This document shows, one piece after another, positions 1 to 7,057 of a stretch of DNA of 23,590 bases; the first letter of the stretch is position 1, and each line of letters opens with the position of its first letter. The stretch comes from a virus: IMG/VR virus record IMGVR_UViG_3300031898_000273, positions 1 through 23,590 of that record, one strand, 5' to 3'. Below the pieces are notes generated by a model. That model did no database searches and was not told the origin of the DNA. It saw nothing but the letters and a program-made list of their open reading frames with translations. The translations under genes were made by a program, and so were the position numbers.

Positions 1-252
1 ATGCGGTACAAATGCCGAACTCACCATGAGGATGTTTCTTACGATGTTTTAGCAGAAAAATCTTCAGAGACGAGAATGTATAAGTTGCTAAGACTTTCGC
101 TTACTAAAACAAGCAATGAAGTGAGGAAAAAAATCTTAGATGATATTCTGCATGAGGAAAAAACAATTGGAACAATCGAGTGGTGGACGAGAGGCAGCAT
201 AGTTCATAAACCTAAAGCGAAGTTTGATATTGTAATAATCTCCAGAATGTGA
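1..252 (+). CDS. Small hypothetical protein, 83 aa
   Basis: An open frame of 83 codons starts with ATG at the first base of the window and ends in TGA. Nothing upstream is visible, so the true start could lie further left. The product is basic and mixed alpha/beta, with one Cys-x3-His-His near the N-terminus (C5, H8, H9) and a hydrophobic C-terminal strand. No family is recognised. It converges on the minus-strand gene ending at 332, and the 79 bases between them hold nothing recognisable. That the frame is coding is likely but not certain; no function can be assigned. Confidence 0.5.
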   Translation: MRYKCRTHHEDVSYDVLAEKSSETRMYKLLRLSLTKTSNEVRKKILDDILHEEKTIGTIEWWTRGSIVHKPKAKFDIVIISRM

Positions 253-331
253 CGGTTGCTTCAAAGTATTATGTTAATGTGCTCAAGAACTAAGAAAGGC
301 TCTTCTGTAGGCCAAGCCGAGGAAACTCAGT

Positions 332-523
332 TTAGAACGACTCCATTGGGTTGGTGCGAGAGATTTCAATGGTAATGCGTATTGGTGTGTCGTAAAAGTT
401 TCCCTGCAAATCAACCGTGTAGCCAGGTCCCAACTCATCCACCGCTTTCTCTACATAGTTCTTGAATACTTTGGCTATACGTTGCCTTTCGGGTGTTATG
501 AACCTTGGCTTTTCCACAGTCAT
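332..523 (-). CDS. Small hypothetical protein, 63 aa, downstream of RHH gene
   Basis: The frame is open further upstream, but the ATG at 523 is preferred. It sits directly behind AAAGGAGA, a strong ribosome-binding site, and lies seven bases past the stop codon of the upstream gene, giving a compact two-gene operon. The product has a basic helical N-terminal half and a C-terminal half rich in beta strand (a segment around ITIEIS). The family is not recognised. Co-transcription with the triple-RHH regulator suggests a regulatory or accessory role, which is inference only. Confidence 0.6.
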   Translation of the reverse strand: MTVEKPRFITPERQRIAKVFKNYVEKAVDELGPGYTVDLQGNFYDTPIRITIEISRTNPMESF

Positions 524-530
524 TTCTCCT

Positions 531-974
531 TTAGCCTCTTTTGCGTTGTCTTTTTTCGTGTTCTTCTTTTTCCTGAAGCCATGCATCGTATTTTTCCAAC
601 ACCTCGTCAACTTGTTTGTGGACAAAGTCTGAGGCACTGTGGTAAGGTGTGCTCATCTCTTTCACAGCAGCGTCAAGCCTCTCATACTTTTCTCTTGAAA
701 TTTCCACGTATTCAGACTCTTCATTCAGAAACTTGAGCCTCCATCTTGCTGCGTCGCGTATGAACTCCTCTCTCGTTGTGAAGCCCAGCTGCTTGTTCTC
801 TGCTATGAAGTTTTCAATCTGAGCCAGCAGTTCGGGCGGTAGTATAACTGATTGGTTTAGCATGGCTTCTATGGCGTCTTGGTATGTCTGCATCTTGCTC
901 GTCTGCGCCATCAACTCTCCAAGCATCGACGTGAGTTTCTGGTGGACATCATCCGATATTTTGAGCGTTTTCAT
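531..974 (-). CDS. Protein with three tandem ribbon-helix-helix-like units (putative repressor/antitoxin)
   Basis: The 147-residue product reads as three consecutive strand-helix-helix units. Unit 1 (about 1-42) begins KTLKISDDVHQKL, like VapB-type antitoxins. Unit 2 (about 43-83) begins VILPPELLAQIENF and continues with FTTREEFIRDAARWRL, the CopG-like signature. Unit 3 (about 90-135) begins YVEISREKYERLDA. RHH proteins bind DNA as dimers through the paired N-terminal strands. A single chain with three units is longer than the usual 45-90 residue family member. The C-terminus is highly charged and basic. A purine-rich ribosome-binding site (GGAAGGG) lies just upstream of the ATG. The gene diverges from the RHH gene at 1096 across a region with repeated sites, so autoregulation is plausible. 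It could be an antitoxin, but no adjacent toxin is recognised. Confidence 0.7.
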   Translation of the reverse strand: MKTLKISDDVHQKLTSMLGELMAQTSKMQTYQDAIEAMLNQSVILPPELLAQIENFIAENKQLGFTTREEFIRDAARWRLKFLNEESEYVEISREKYERLDAAVKEMSTPYHSASDFVHKQVDEVLEKYDAWLQEKEEHEKRQRKRG

Positions 975-990
975 AATGTTCCCTTCCTGT

Positions 991-1068
991 TTGGTACATC
1001 ATCTGTGTGGTATTACAAGTATGATTAGTGGGATTAGGTTTATAAAGTCTTCGTAGTATACCAAGTAT
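991..1068. promoter_or_regulatory. Divergent promoter/operator region with TATA box and repeated sites
   Basis: This lies between the minus-strand gene starting at 974 and the plus-strand RHH gene at 1096. A TATA-like box TTTATAAA sits at 1039-1046, about 50 bases before the plus-strand start. It is flanked by two near-identical 12-mers, TATTACAAGTAT at 1011-1022 and TATACCAAGTAT at 1057-1068 (10 of 12 identical, 46 bases apart). TTGGTA at 991-996 is the inverse of TACCAA at 1059-1064. Repeats around a TATA box are typical of archaeal repressor operators, and the flanking RHH proteins are the obvious candidate binders. Confidence 0.5.
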
Positions 1069-1095
1069 CCGCAGAACACTCAGGAGTTCAATAAC

Positions 1096-1269
1096 ATGAA
1101 GGTAAAAATTGGTTTTACCATCGAACCAGAGCTCTTGAAGGAAATTGACAGGCTTCGAGGTATAACAAAGCGGAGCACTTTCATGGAGCACATCATCAGG
1201 CTTGGGATAAAATCCTACAAGAAAGACAACCCACACGCCACGCCGGTCACAGTGCAAAAGGAGAAGTGA
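1096..1269 (+). CDS. Ribbon-helix-helix DNA-binding protein, 57 aa
   Basis: The 57-residue product has the complete RHH layout: an N-terminal strand KVKIGFTIEPELLKEID (residues 2-18), a turn, then helix 2 around STFMEHIIRLGIKSY (27-41), followed by a short polar tail. This is the CopG/Arc/MetJ class, which binds operators as a dimer with the strand in the major groove. The gene follows the TATA box at 1039-1046 and is the first gene of a tight plus-strand operon, ending four bases before the next start. It likely regulates this operon and possibly the divergent one. Confidence 0.8.
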   Translation: MKVKIGFTIEPELLKEIDRLRGITKRSTFMEHIIRLGIKSYKKDNPHATPVTVQKEK

Positions 1270-1273
1270 GTTT

Positions 1274-1915
1274 ATGGAAGTTGAAGAGCTGACTCTACCC
1301 AAAGAGCGAGCCGAAGCGGAATTCAACGCTTTAAGGCAGGCCCTCAAGCAAAACACAAAGTTACGAAAAGAGCAGATCTACAAGGACCAGCGTGCCGTTT
1401 ATGGGCATATGCGCTACGGAAAGAAAATCATCGACATATTCGAAAGCTTCCAAAAAGCGGGCATAAATAAGGACGGAGACCCAAGGCTCGCCATTTGCAG
1501 AGCAGACGCCAAACAATGCTACTGCTACAAATTCAAAGACGGAAGCGCAGTGTATGCTGACCAAAGATGGATTACGGTTCCAAGAAAAACATTCGCCGAC
1601 GTCAAACTCCCTCCAGCAACCTTCAAATGGATTGCCCTAAAACCTGAAATCCCATTAGACAATTGGCAAAACGACATCAAAGGCAACAAAAACATCCAAA
1701 CACTCGTTCCCATCATTCCAGCCAAAATCCTCGTCAACGAGGTCAATGTTCTGCTCAAGAACTATCACATACTCTGGGAAGTCGAAGAATGGAAGCCCGT
1801 TCCACCAAAAGACCCAATCCTGCTGAAGCAGCTAACACCAAACCTGTTCGGCGTTCTCGCAACATGGGACCTAACACCACTTGAAAGAGCAATAATCCGA
1901 GGGAGAATCCAATGA
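1274..1915 (+). CDS. Hypothetical protein, 213 aa
   Basis: Start ATG at 1274, with GGAG in the end of the preceding gene as ribosome-binding site; the stop overlaps the next start in an ATGA junction. The first 50 residues are charged and helical (ELTLPKERAEAEFNALRQAL and on). A middle region has C-rich beta segments (residues about 70-100, including CRADAKQCYCYKF). The C-terminal half has proline-rich strands. No family is recognised. Operon position after a repressor and before small unknown genes suggests a virus-specific early or accessory protein. Confidence 0.65.
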   Translation: MEVEELTLPKERAEAEFNALRQALKQNTKLRKEQIYKDQRAVYGHMRYGKKIIDIFESFQKAGINKDGDPRLAICRADAKQCYCYKFKDGSAVYADQRWITVPRKTFADVKLPPATFKWIALKPEIPLDNWQNDIKGNKNIQTLVPIIPAKILVNEVNVLLKNYHILWEVEEWKPVPPKDPILLKQLTPNLFGVLATWDLTPLERAIIRGRIQ

Positions 1916-2196
1916 AGGAAATCGTTTACGACATTAAAGAGTTTAAGGCAAAAGTGGATACCGCTAAACCAGTCCATCACTGCGCTATACGAAAATCAAT
2001 AGACCAACATGGAATCTTCTATCGGATTATCTTCCGCATCTATGGCGTGGACAAAAACAACGGGCACATCTTGATTTTTGAAGTTCAGAAAAGAACGACA
2101 GTTGCCGAGTTGGAGCAGCATCCGAAAGACTATCAGAAACTCGTGGAAGAGTTTGCCAAGCCTTTGGCTTCAACTGAAGGAATGTGGATACCATGA
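1912..2196 (+). CDS. Hypothetical protein, 94 aa
   Basis: The gene overlaps its upstream neighbour by four bases (ATGA), indicating translational coupling. The small alpha/beta product has a basic, beta-rich centre (residues 20-60) and a helical end containing ELEQHPKDYQKLVEEFAK. No motif or family is recognised, and the function is unknown. It belongs to the run of coupled genes from 1096 to 3198. Confidence 0.6.
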   Translation: MKEIVYDIKEFKAKVDTAKPVHHCAIRKSIDQHGIFYRIIFRIYGVDKNNGHILIFEVQKRTTVAELEQHPKDYQKLVEEFAKPLASTEGMWIP

Positions 2197-2462
2197 GTTT
2201 TAGGCTTTCGGGCGATATAAAGGATAAAGAGCTTTTCAAAAACATCATCGAGGTTGGCGTAAAAAACGGCGGCAGACTGTTCTATCGAGAAGACGCTAAC
2301 GGAAACATCGTTGAACTGGTTTATTTCAGCGGGGCGAAAAGGGTTAGCTACATAGGCGAAATAGACCAGCAGTTTGCAGGCATAGTCCGAGCTGAAGGAG
2401 CCAGGGTTAAACTCCTCATTTTCAACGAAAGTGAAGGCATTCTGAAAATCAGTCAGGAATAG
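2193..2462 (+). CDS. Hypothetical protein, 89 aa
   Basis: The ATG at 2193 overlaps the upstream stop (ATGA) and is preferred over an ATG nine bases earlier. The product has a lysine/acid-rich N-terminal helix (DIKDKELFKNIIEVGVKNGG) followed by alternating strands (LFYRE, IVELVYFSG, VSYIGEI, VKLLIF), suggesting a small beta-sheet fold. No family is recognised. It is translationally coupled within the operon; function unknown. Confidence 0.6.
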   Translation: MSFRLSGDIKDKELFKNIIEVGVKNGGRLFYREDANGNIVELVYFSGAKRVSYIGEIDQQFAGIVRAEGARVKLLIFNESEGILKISQE

Positions 2463-2465
2463 CCT

Positions 2466-2834
2466 TTGCGTTTAAAGGCGGTTGTGAGATTTTTGCGAAA
2501 AAACCAAATCTTTCATACGGGAGAAGCTAAAGTAGACCGCACCTTCAACAGCGACCAAGGGCAAGGCAAGTTTCAAGGCTTCCCAAAACAGTCAGTTGAA
2601 GCCTTATACAGAAAAGAAGACCCATGCGACGGAGAGGTCGCGGCGTGCATTTTCGAAGTTAGCACTGACGACCATTTCTTTCCAGACCGAAGATGGCTGA
2701 TATGGTTTCCAAAAGGACACGAGCTGAAGGCAATCTCGGAATCCATAGCAAAAACGGATGAAACAACCGAAGACATGCTTAAACGAGGATGGAAAGGACA
2801 CCCGATTTCGAAACTGCATAACCTGATTGGATAA
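2466..2834 (+). CDS. Hypothetical protein, 122 aa
   Basis: The gene starts with TTG three bases after the previous stop and overlaps the next frame by eight bases. The N-terminus is basic. The middle contains an aromatic-rich stretch (HFFPDRRWLIWFPKG) and the C-terminal third is helical. No family is recognised. The tight spacing supports a real gene; the TTG start is the only reasonable one because there is no upstream ATG in frame. Confidence 0.55.
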   Translation: MRLKAVVRFLRKNQIFHTGEAKVDRTFNSDQGQGKFQGFPKQSVEALYRKEDPCDGEVAACIFEVSTDDHFFPDRRWLIWFPKGHELKAISESIAKTDETTEDMLKRGWKGHPISKLHNLIG

Positions 2835-3198
2835 ACCCAGCTTGGAGTGGATGAGACAAATGGTAAGTAAGGCGTTTAAGAACTGCGTTGAACTTGTCGA
2901 GGAAATCCTCAGAGAAGGCTACCGACTGCAGATTCCCTCTACCCATGTTGAGAAACTTATTAAGGTTCACGTTGGAGCTGACAAGCGAACAATCCAGAAG
3001 TACATGAAGATGCTGACAGAAGACCTGGGATTTCTTGAAACTACAGCAAAGAATCCCTTAGGAATCTACATTTACAGAATAGACATCGCAACAATCGAAC
3101 AGTATCTCAGTGAACACATGAAAGAGAAGCTCAGACAACTGACGCTCTTTGACTTACGCTTGAGACAGGAAGAGGAGGTGAAAGCAGAAAACACTTAG
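2827..3198 (+). CDS. Winged-helix-like DNA-binding protein
   Basis: The segment from about residue 40 to 85 reads as a winged helix: helix (THVEKLIKVH), turn, recognition helix (DKRTIQKYMKMLTEDL), then a wing-like hairpin with NPLGIYIYRID. A charged C-terminal tail follows (LRLRQEEEVKAE). Such proteins act as transcription factors in archaeal viruses. The start is uncertain: TTG at 2827 overlaps the upstream gene, while ATG at 2851 and ATG at 2860 lie behind GGAG at 2844-2847. It is the last gene of the 1096-3198 operon, and its stop codon directly abuts the structured non-coding element. Confidence 0.65.
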   Translation: MDKPSLEWMRQMVSKAFKNCVELVEEILREGYRLQIPSTHVEKLIKVHVGADKRTIQKYMKMLTEDLGFLETTAKNPLGIYIYRIDIATIEQYLSEHMKEKLRQLTLFDLRLRQEEEVKAENT

Positions 3199-3372
3199 TG
3201 TGTGCGCGTGCAGAGAGATCAAACAGAGACTAATGAGACTCAAGAAGAGACGATGAATAACAGAGCGATTAGATAGCGGAGAGGCTATTATTCATCTTGA
3301 AAGAAGAAGCATGATTCTTAAAGAAACAGAGAGACTGTTAGAAGCGCGGAACATGCACACACACGCACACAC
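3198..3372 (+). ncRNA. Candidate structured RNA closed by a long-range GC-rich stem
   Basis: The ends of this non-coding stretch pair with each other: GTGTGTGCG (3198-3206) is the exact complement of CGCACACAC (3364-3372), and GTGCA (3208-3212) of TGCAC (3354-3358). Inside, GATGAATAA (3252-3260) pairs perfectly with TTATTCATC (3288-3296), enclosing TAGC/GCTA (3274-3277 with 3284-3287) and a GGAGAG loop. AACAG/CTGTT (3325-3329 with 3335-3339) forms another hairpin. The interior is strikingly purine-rich. The strand is assumed to follow the flanking genes. It could be a stable RNA, an untranslated leader of the gene at 3429, or a terminator; part of the right arm is a simple CA repeat, which weakens the case. 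Confidence 0.4.
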
Positions 3373-3428
3373 ACAAAAACCTTAACATATCTGCAAAACA
3401 AAAAATACAGACTACGGGTGAAGGAGAA

Positions 3429-4394
3429 ATGAGTGAACGTCTGCCAGAAGTTAAGTTTCACAGCTATACTGTCCTCGATGGATCAGAACAAGTTCTGGTC
3501 CAGAAAGTAGGAGACGGATCGATAATAAAGAGATTTGACAAGACGCCGATTCCCCAGAAACTGACAGACGTTGTATGTCCACATTTTCTGGAACTTAAAT
3601 GGGCTTACGGTTGTCCTTATGATTGTGCATGGTGCTTTCTTAAGGGAACACTAAGGCTTCTCAGTACAAGGACAAAGCCTATCGTCAAAGACTACTGTAA
3701 AATCCAGAAGCATTTGGAAAGTTTCTTCGAGAATGACGGACACTCAAGGGAGCTACTAAACACTGGAGAGCTGGCTGATTCTCTAATGACTGAAAGCACC
3801 AATAAACCATTTTCAAGATTCATCATACCCCTTTTTGAAGAACAAGAGCAACACAAAGTCCTATTCTTGACCAAATCAACCATCATAAAAAACCTTCTCG
3901 CAATGAAAAACCACAATCAAGTCATAGTTAGTTTTAGCCTAAATGCGCCATCCGTCGCAAGAAAATGGGAGAGAGCACCTTCTGTCGAAAAAAGACTGGA
4001 AGCTACAAAACTCTTGAGCGAAGCAGGCTACGAAACACGCATCCGTATTGATCCAATAGTTCCCGTTGAAAATTGGCAAAAACAATACCTAAGTATCATA
4101 GACTCGATATTCAGCACACTTGTTCCAGAAAGAATCACTCTGGGCTCTTTAAGAGGCCTTCAAAGCACCATCAATAATGCAAGAGATAAATCATGGACTA
4201 TGTTTATGACAGAAACTTCAAACTGGGGAAAGAAGATTGCTTTCAAGACCCGATTCTTAATCTACGAAACCATCTTGGAATATCTAAGATTCAAGTATAA
4301 CTACTCACGAGTTGCTCTTTGCAAAGAAACGATTGAAATGTGGACCAAACTTGGTTTGGACTACAAGAGTATTCAATGTAATTGTCTGCCTTAG
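3429..4394 (+). CDS. Three-Cys-motif radical-SAM-like protein (spore photolyase-like), paralog 1
   Basis: The 321-residue product carries a CxxxCxxC cluster motif, GCPYDCAWC, with C62, C66 and C69, the arrangement that binds the [4Fe-4S] cluster of radical SAM enzymes. The downstream blocks NTGELADSL, VSFSLNAPSVARKWE and ETRIRIDPIVP match the spore photolyase-like (COG1533-type) barrel. The family cleaves S-adenosylmethionine to make a radical; the substrate here is unknown. Further cysteines C50, C298, C317 and C319 are shared with the paralog at 4478. An AAGGAG ribosome-binding site precedes the ATG, and a TATA-like TTAACATAT lies about 45 bases upstream. Families of this type are encoded beside TcmP proteins, and one lies at 5585-6700. 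Base composition is more AT-rich than the virion genes, consistent with cargo. Confidence 0.85.
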   Translation: MSERLPEVKFHSYTVLDGSEQVLVQKVGDGSIIKRFDKTPIPQKLTDVVCPHFLELKWAYGCPYDCAWCFLKGTLRLLSTRTKPIVKDYCKIQKHLESFFENDGHSRELLNTGELADSLMTESTNKPFSRFIIPLFEEQEQHKVLFLTKSTIIKNLLAMKNHNQVIVSFSLNAPSVARKWERAPSVEKRLEATKLLSEAGYETRIRIDPIVPVENWQKQYLSIIDSIFSTLVPERITLGSLRGLQSTINNARDKSWTMFMTETSNWGKKIAFKTRFLIYETILEYLRFKYNYSRVALCKETIEMWTKLGLDYKSIQCNCLP

Positions 4395-4444
4395 TTGTTG
4401 CTATAGACAAAATCTCGAAATTCATTATCCCGATCAGTAAAATG

Positions 4445-4454
4445 TTAATTTATG
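4445..4454 (+). promoter_or_regulatory. TATA-like box for the second three-Cys gene
   Basis: TTAATTTATG is centred about 29 bases before the ATG at 4478. That spacing fits an archaeal TATA box driving a leaderless transcript, and there is no ribosome-binding site at a usable distance. The gene therefore probably has its own promoter rather than depending on readthrough from 3429. Confidence 0.4.
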
Positions 4455-4477
4455 TCACATAATATCTTACGTAGGAA

Positions 4478-5563
4478 ATGGATTCAGATATGAGTGCCGA
4501 GGACAAGAAAAAACATAGAGAAGCAGCATTAAAGGCATGGCGAACAATCAAGCGCCAGAAGAGAGAGAAAGCCACAAAAGACATGCAGAAGTTAACGGAG
4601 TTCATAAAGCCAGAAGCTATGCAAAAAATAAAACACCCCGAGATAAGCGAGTCTTATGAACTGATAGAGCCTGCGTGGAATGGAAACCGCATTGTTGTGC
4701 CTTTTCACAAAACTCCTGAAAGCATAGCATGCGGAATGTTTTGGGAATTAAGATGGGCCTATGGTTGCCCACTGGACTGCAGTTATTGCTATCTACGAGG
4801 AACCACTCGCGGCAAAATGCGACCTCAATACGTAAGGATTGACCATGTCCTGGAAGCCTTAGACGAGGCCTTCATCAAAATCCGATCACCATCAATTTTC
4901 AACGCAGGTGAGCTGTCGGACGCTCTCATGAACCCCCAAATGATGGCTCAAATAGTTGAAAGATTTGAGCAACAGAGCAAGCATAAGATCTATCTTCTGA
5001 CAAAGTTTGGAGCGAGAAATGTACAGTTTCTGTTAGACCAGCCAAGAAAGCAGGTGATATGCGGTTGGAGCATTAACGCTCCTGCAGTCGCCAAGCTTTG
5101 GGAGAAAGCGTCTCCTCCTCCGGAGAAAAGAATTGAGGCTGCCCGAGAGGTTAGCATCGCTGGATATGACACAAGGATACGAATAGACCCTATTTTTCCA
5201 ATACCTGACTGGCAGCTGCACTATGGTGAATTGGTTGATCAAGTACTGGCCAACCTCAATCCTAACCGAATTATTCTTGGCACGCCAAGAGGGCTCTGGA
5301 AAACAATAAAGTATGCGAAAGAGGCATGCACAGATATGTCGTGGACACGTTTTTTCAAAGAGGACACTGGTTGGGGCAAAAAGCTGTCTTTTGAGCAAAG
5401 GAAAGAGACATACGAGTTCTTCTACAAGAAACTGGATTCAGCAAACTTTCCTATGTCTCGAGTATCGATATGCAAAGAAACTGTGGAAATGTGGGATGCT
5501 TTAAGATTGCGTTACACGCCTGGAGTCTGTAGCTGTTATGGTAAGAGTGCCTTACAGATTTGA
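4478..5563 (+). CDS. Three-Cys-motif radical-SAM-like protein (spore photolyase-like), paralog 2
   Basis: The 361-residue paralog of the preceding gene has GCPLDCSYC (C97, C101, C104), NAGELSDALM, WSINAPAVAKLWE and DTRIRIDPIFP in the same order and spacing. It adds a lysine/arginine-rich N-terminal helix of about 45 residues (including HREAALKAWRTIKRQKRE), which is likely a nucleic-acid contact. C85 lies 12 residues before the first cluster cysteine, as in paralog 1. The C-terminal ICKETVEMW (C332) and VCSCY (C351, C353) also keep the paralog's spacing. Two diverged copies side by side suggest a heterodimer or two substrates. The gene converges on the TcmP-like gene with 21 bases between stops. 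Radical chemistry is inferred from the motif; the substrate is unknown. Confidence 0.85.
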   Translation: MDSDMSAEDKKKHREAALKAWRTIKRQKREKATKDMQKLTEFIKPEAMQKIKHPEISESYELIEPAWNGNRIVVPFHKTPESIACGMFWELRWAYGCPLDCSYCYLRGTTRGKMRPQYVRIDHVLEALDEAFIKIRSPSIFNAGELSDALMNPQMMAQIVERFEQQSKHKIYLLTKFGARNVQFLLDQPRKQVICGWSINAPAVAKLWEKASPPPEKRIEAAREVSIAGYDTRIRIDPIFPIPDWQLHYGELVDQVLANLNPNRIILGTPRGLWKTIKYAKEACTDMSWTRFFKEDTGWGKKLSFEQRKETYEFFYKKLDSANFPMSRVSICKETVEMWDALRLRYTPGVCSCYGKSALQI

Positions 5564-5584
5564 TGCCCTTCTTCTTCTAAAAAG

Positions 5585-6700
5585 CTATCTGCGAAATGTT
5601 ATGACGCATCCTTTAGGATAACTGAATCTCTTTTTCCTCTCAGTCACTTTGATTATCTTTGGTGGGCTATCTTTTTCTAAATACTCTAAAATAGACTTGC
5701 GATAAATGAATGGAGTGCTTGCAATCACGAACTGATGGACTGCATCTTCCGAAACCGATTTTCCTTTAAACTCATTATAGACCATCTCCGCTGCCTTAGG
5801 AATCCAATGAGGCTCTTCGGTGTAGTCTATCATGTACGTCTGATCAATATCCGTAAAATCGGAAAATGTGTAGGTTCCTCTCCTGTCCACTTTACACATT
5901 GCTTCTTTCATGACTTCAAGCCCTCTCAAATGCTTAGTTCCATAAACCAGATAATAGATAAGCTGATTTTGAGGCCCAATCATCCCGAAGCTTCTGACAT
6001 GCTTGGCCCCTCCAACATTCCTCAGTTGCCTTTCATACAAATCTAAAAGAAATCTTAGGCGCTTATCTGGATCACCGATATTACAAGCTTGCTTCCATTC
6101 TTCGGATGCAAACAATTCATTCAAAACAGGTGCACGTAACTCATCTAAGAAGCGTTTTACGAATCCTGCCATAAACGTGATCAGCACCTCACAACTGTCA
6201 TAGCTCATCATTCGTCCAATTAATTTCATAGGAAAACCTGAAAAACCAAATGGGTCCAGGAAAGCAAATGTTGGAGCAAGTTTCGCCTCTCGGTTTTCAA
6301 GTTCGTCTAACACCTGTTCAAGGGTTGGGGCAAATTCCGCGCCTTGGACTCGGTATATCATATTTTTCGGAAGGCGTGGAAAACGTTTCTTAAGAACCTC
6401 AGTGAGCATCTTGGCGCGATTAGGGTCTTTCTCGATAAAATAGAACACTATTTCCTTGAAGTGCATACGCAACGTATGCTCAACAGCCGTCTGTAATGCT
6501 ATAGCCGGAGATCCGTCTTCACCACCAGAGTAGATACCAGGTCCAGCGAAACCGTCCAAATAGATTATTCTGCCTGCCCAACTTGACAGAATCGGGAACC
6601 ACGCTTTTAGGTAGTTTCCTAATATCTCGTGCTTGGCTTGAGTATGAGCTTCGATGGTCCAAACGGTGGAGGATTCATTTGACAGACGGTTAACCTCCAA
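5585..6700 (-). CDS. tcmP: Three-Cys-motif partner protein (TcmP-like)
   Basis: The 371-residue product matches the TcmP family, named for being encoded next to three-Cys-motif radical-SAM-like proteins, as here. Visible motifs are WTIEAHTQAKHEILGNYL near the N-terminus, the glycine-rich loop DGFAGPG (49-55) like motif I of SAM-dependent methyltransferases, FIEKDPNRAKML (about 89-100) at the motif II position, and AFLDPFGFSG (147-156) at the catalytic DPPF/NPPY-like position. This suggests a Rossmann nucleotide- or SAM-binding core, though activity has not been shown for the copy here. The C-terminal part looks helical with a basic end. The start TTG lies in TTTTGGAGG and is uncertain. The gene is convergent with the three-Cys pair and has its own promoter region upstream of 6700. 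Confidence 0.8.
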   Translation of the reverse strand: MEVNRLSNESSTVWTIEAHTQAKHEILGNYLKAWFPILSSWAGRIIYLDGFAGPGIYSGGEDGSPAIALQTAVEHTLRMHFKEIVFYFIEKDPNRAKMLTEVLKKRFPRLPKNMIYRVQGAEFAPTLEQVLDELENREAKLAPTFAFLDPFGFSGFPMKLIGRMMSYDSCEVLITFMAGFVKRFLDELRAPVLNELFASEEWKQACNIGDPDKRLRFLLDLYERQLRNVGGAKHVRSFGMIGPQNQLIYYLVYGTKHLRGLEVMKEAMCKVDRRGTYTFSDFTDIDQTYMIDYTEEPHWIPKAAEMVYNEFKGKSVSEDAVHQFVIASTPFIYRKSILEYLEKDSPPKIIKVTERKKRFSYPKGCVITFRR

Positions 6701-6845
6701 AATACTGTCATAGTTAGTGGCTATTATTCTTACTGATTTTCATTCGTTCCTATATTCAGAAAGTCATTGTTTTAGTATGCCGTTGATTCATTTGGGTTGA
6801 CTTTATCTATGATGTCGCAGGTTGTATCTTTCAGGTAAGTAGATT

Positions 6846-7055
6846 ATGAGAAGGGTTCTGAGAATGCGTTGTCAAGGTTGTGGTCATTGGAACCGAGTTC
6901 CAGTAAACAAGATCATTGTTGAGCAAGACTCTCCTGAACCCAAGGTTAAGGTTTTCATTCCCATGTATGAACCGCTACAAATTTCTAAATGTGAGAAATG
7001 TGGCAGAATAATTGCTGAACCAAAAGAGCTTATCAGAATTATGAAGAAATCATAG
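6846..7055 (+). CDS. Small zinc-ribbon protein, 69 aa
   Basis: Two CxxC knuckles, MRCQGCGHWNRVP and KCEKCGRII, separated by about 36 residues, form a classical four-cysteine zinc ribbon. The linker is a beta-rich stretch with PEPKVKVFIP. The N- and C-termini are basic. The start may be ATG at 6846 or the ATG six codons later; no good ribosome-binding site is seen for either. Zinc ribbons of this size act as transcription or nucleic-acid adaptors in archaea, but the partner is unknown. It sits between the TcmP gene and the head genes and abuts the convergent RHH gene at 7058. Confidence 0.7.
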   Translation: MRRVLRMRCQGCGHWNRVPVNKIIVEQDSPEPKVKVFIPMYEPLQISKCEKCGRIIAEPKELIRIMKKS

Positions 7056-7057
7056 CG

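Noticed and set aside
949-1356. Minus-strand frame of 135 codons over the early promoter and RHH gene
   Set aside because: It crosses the divergent promoter and the small RHH gene on the other strand. Its translation shows no domain pattern.
3354-3374. CA-rich repeat considered as a microsatellite or CRISPR-like repeat
   Set aside because: It is one short run with no spacers or repeat units. It is better explained as the right arm of the long-range stem, although chance simple repeat remains possible.
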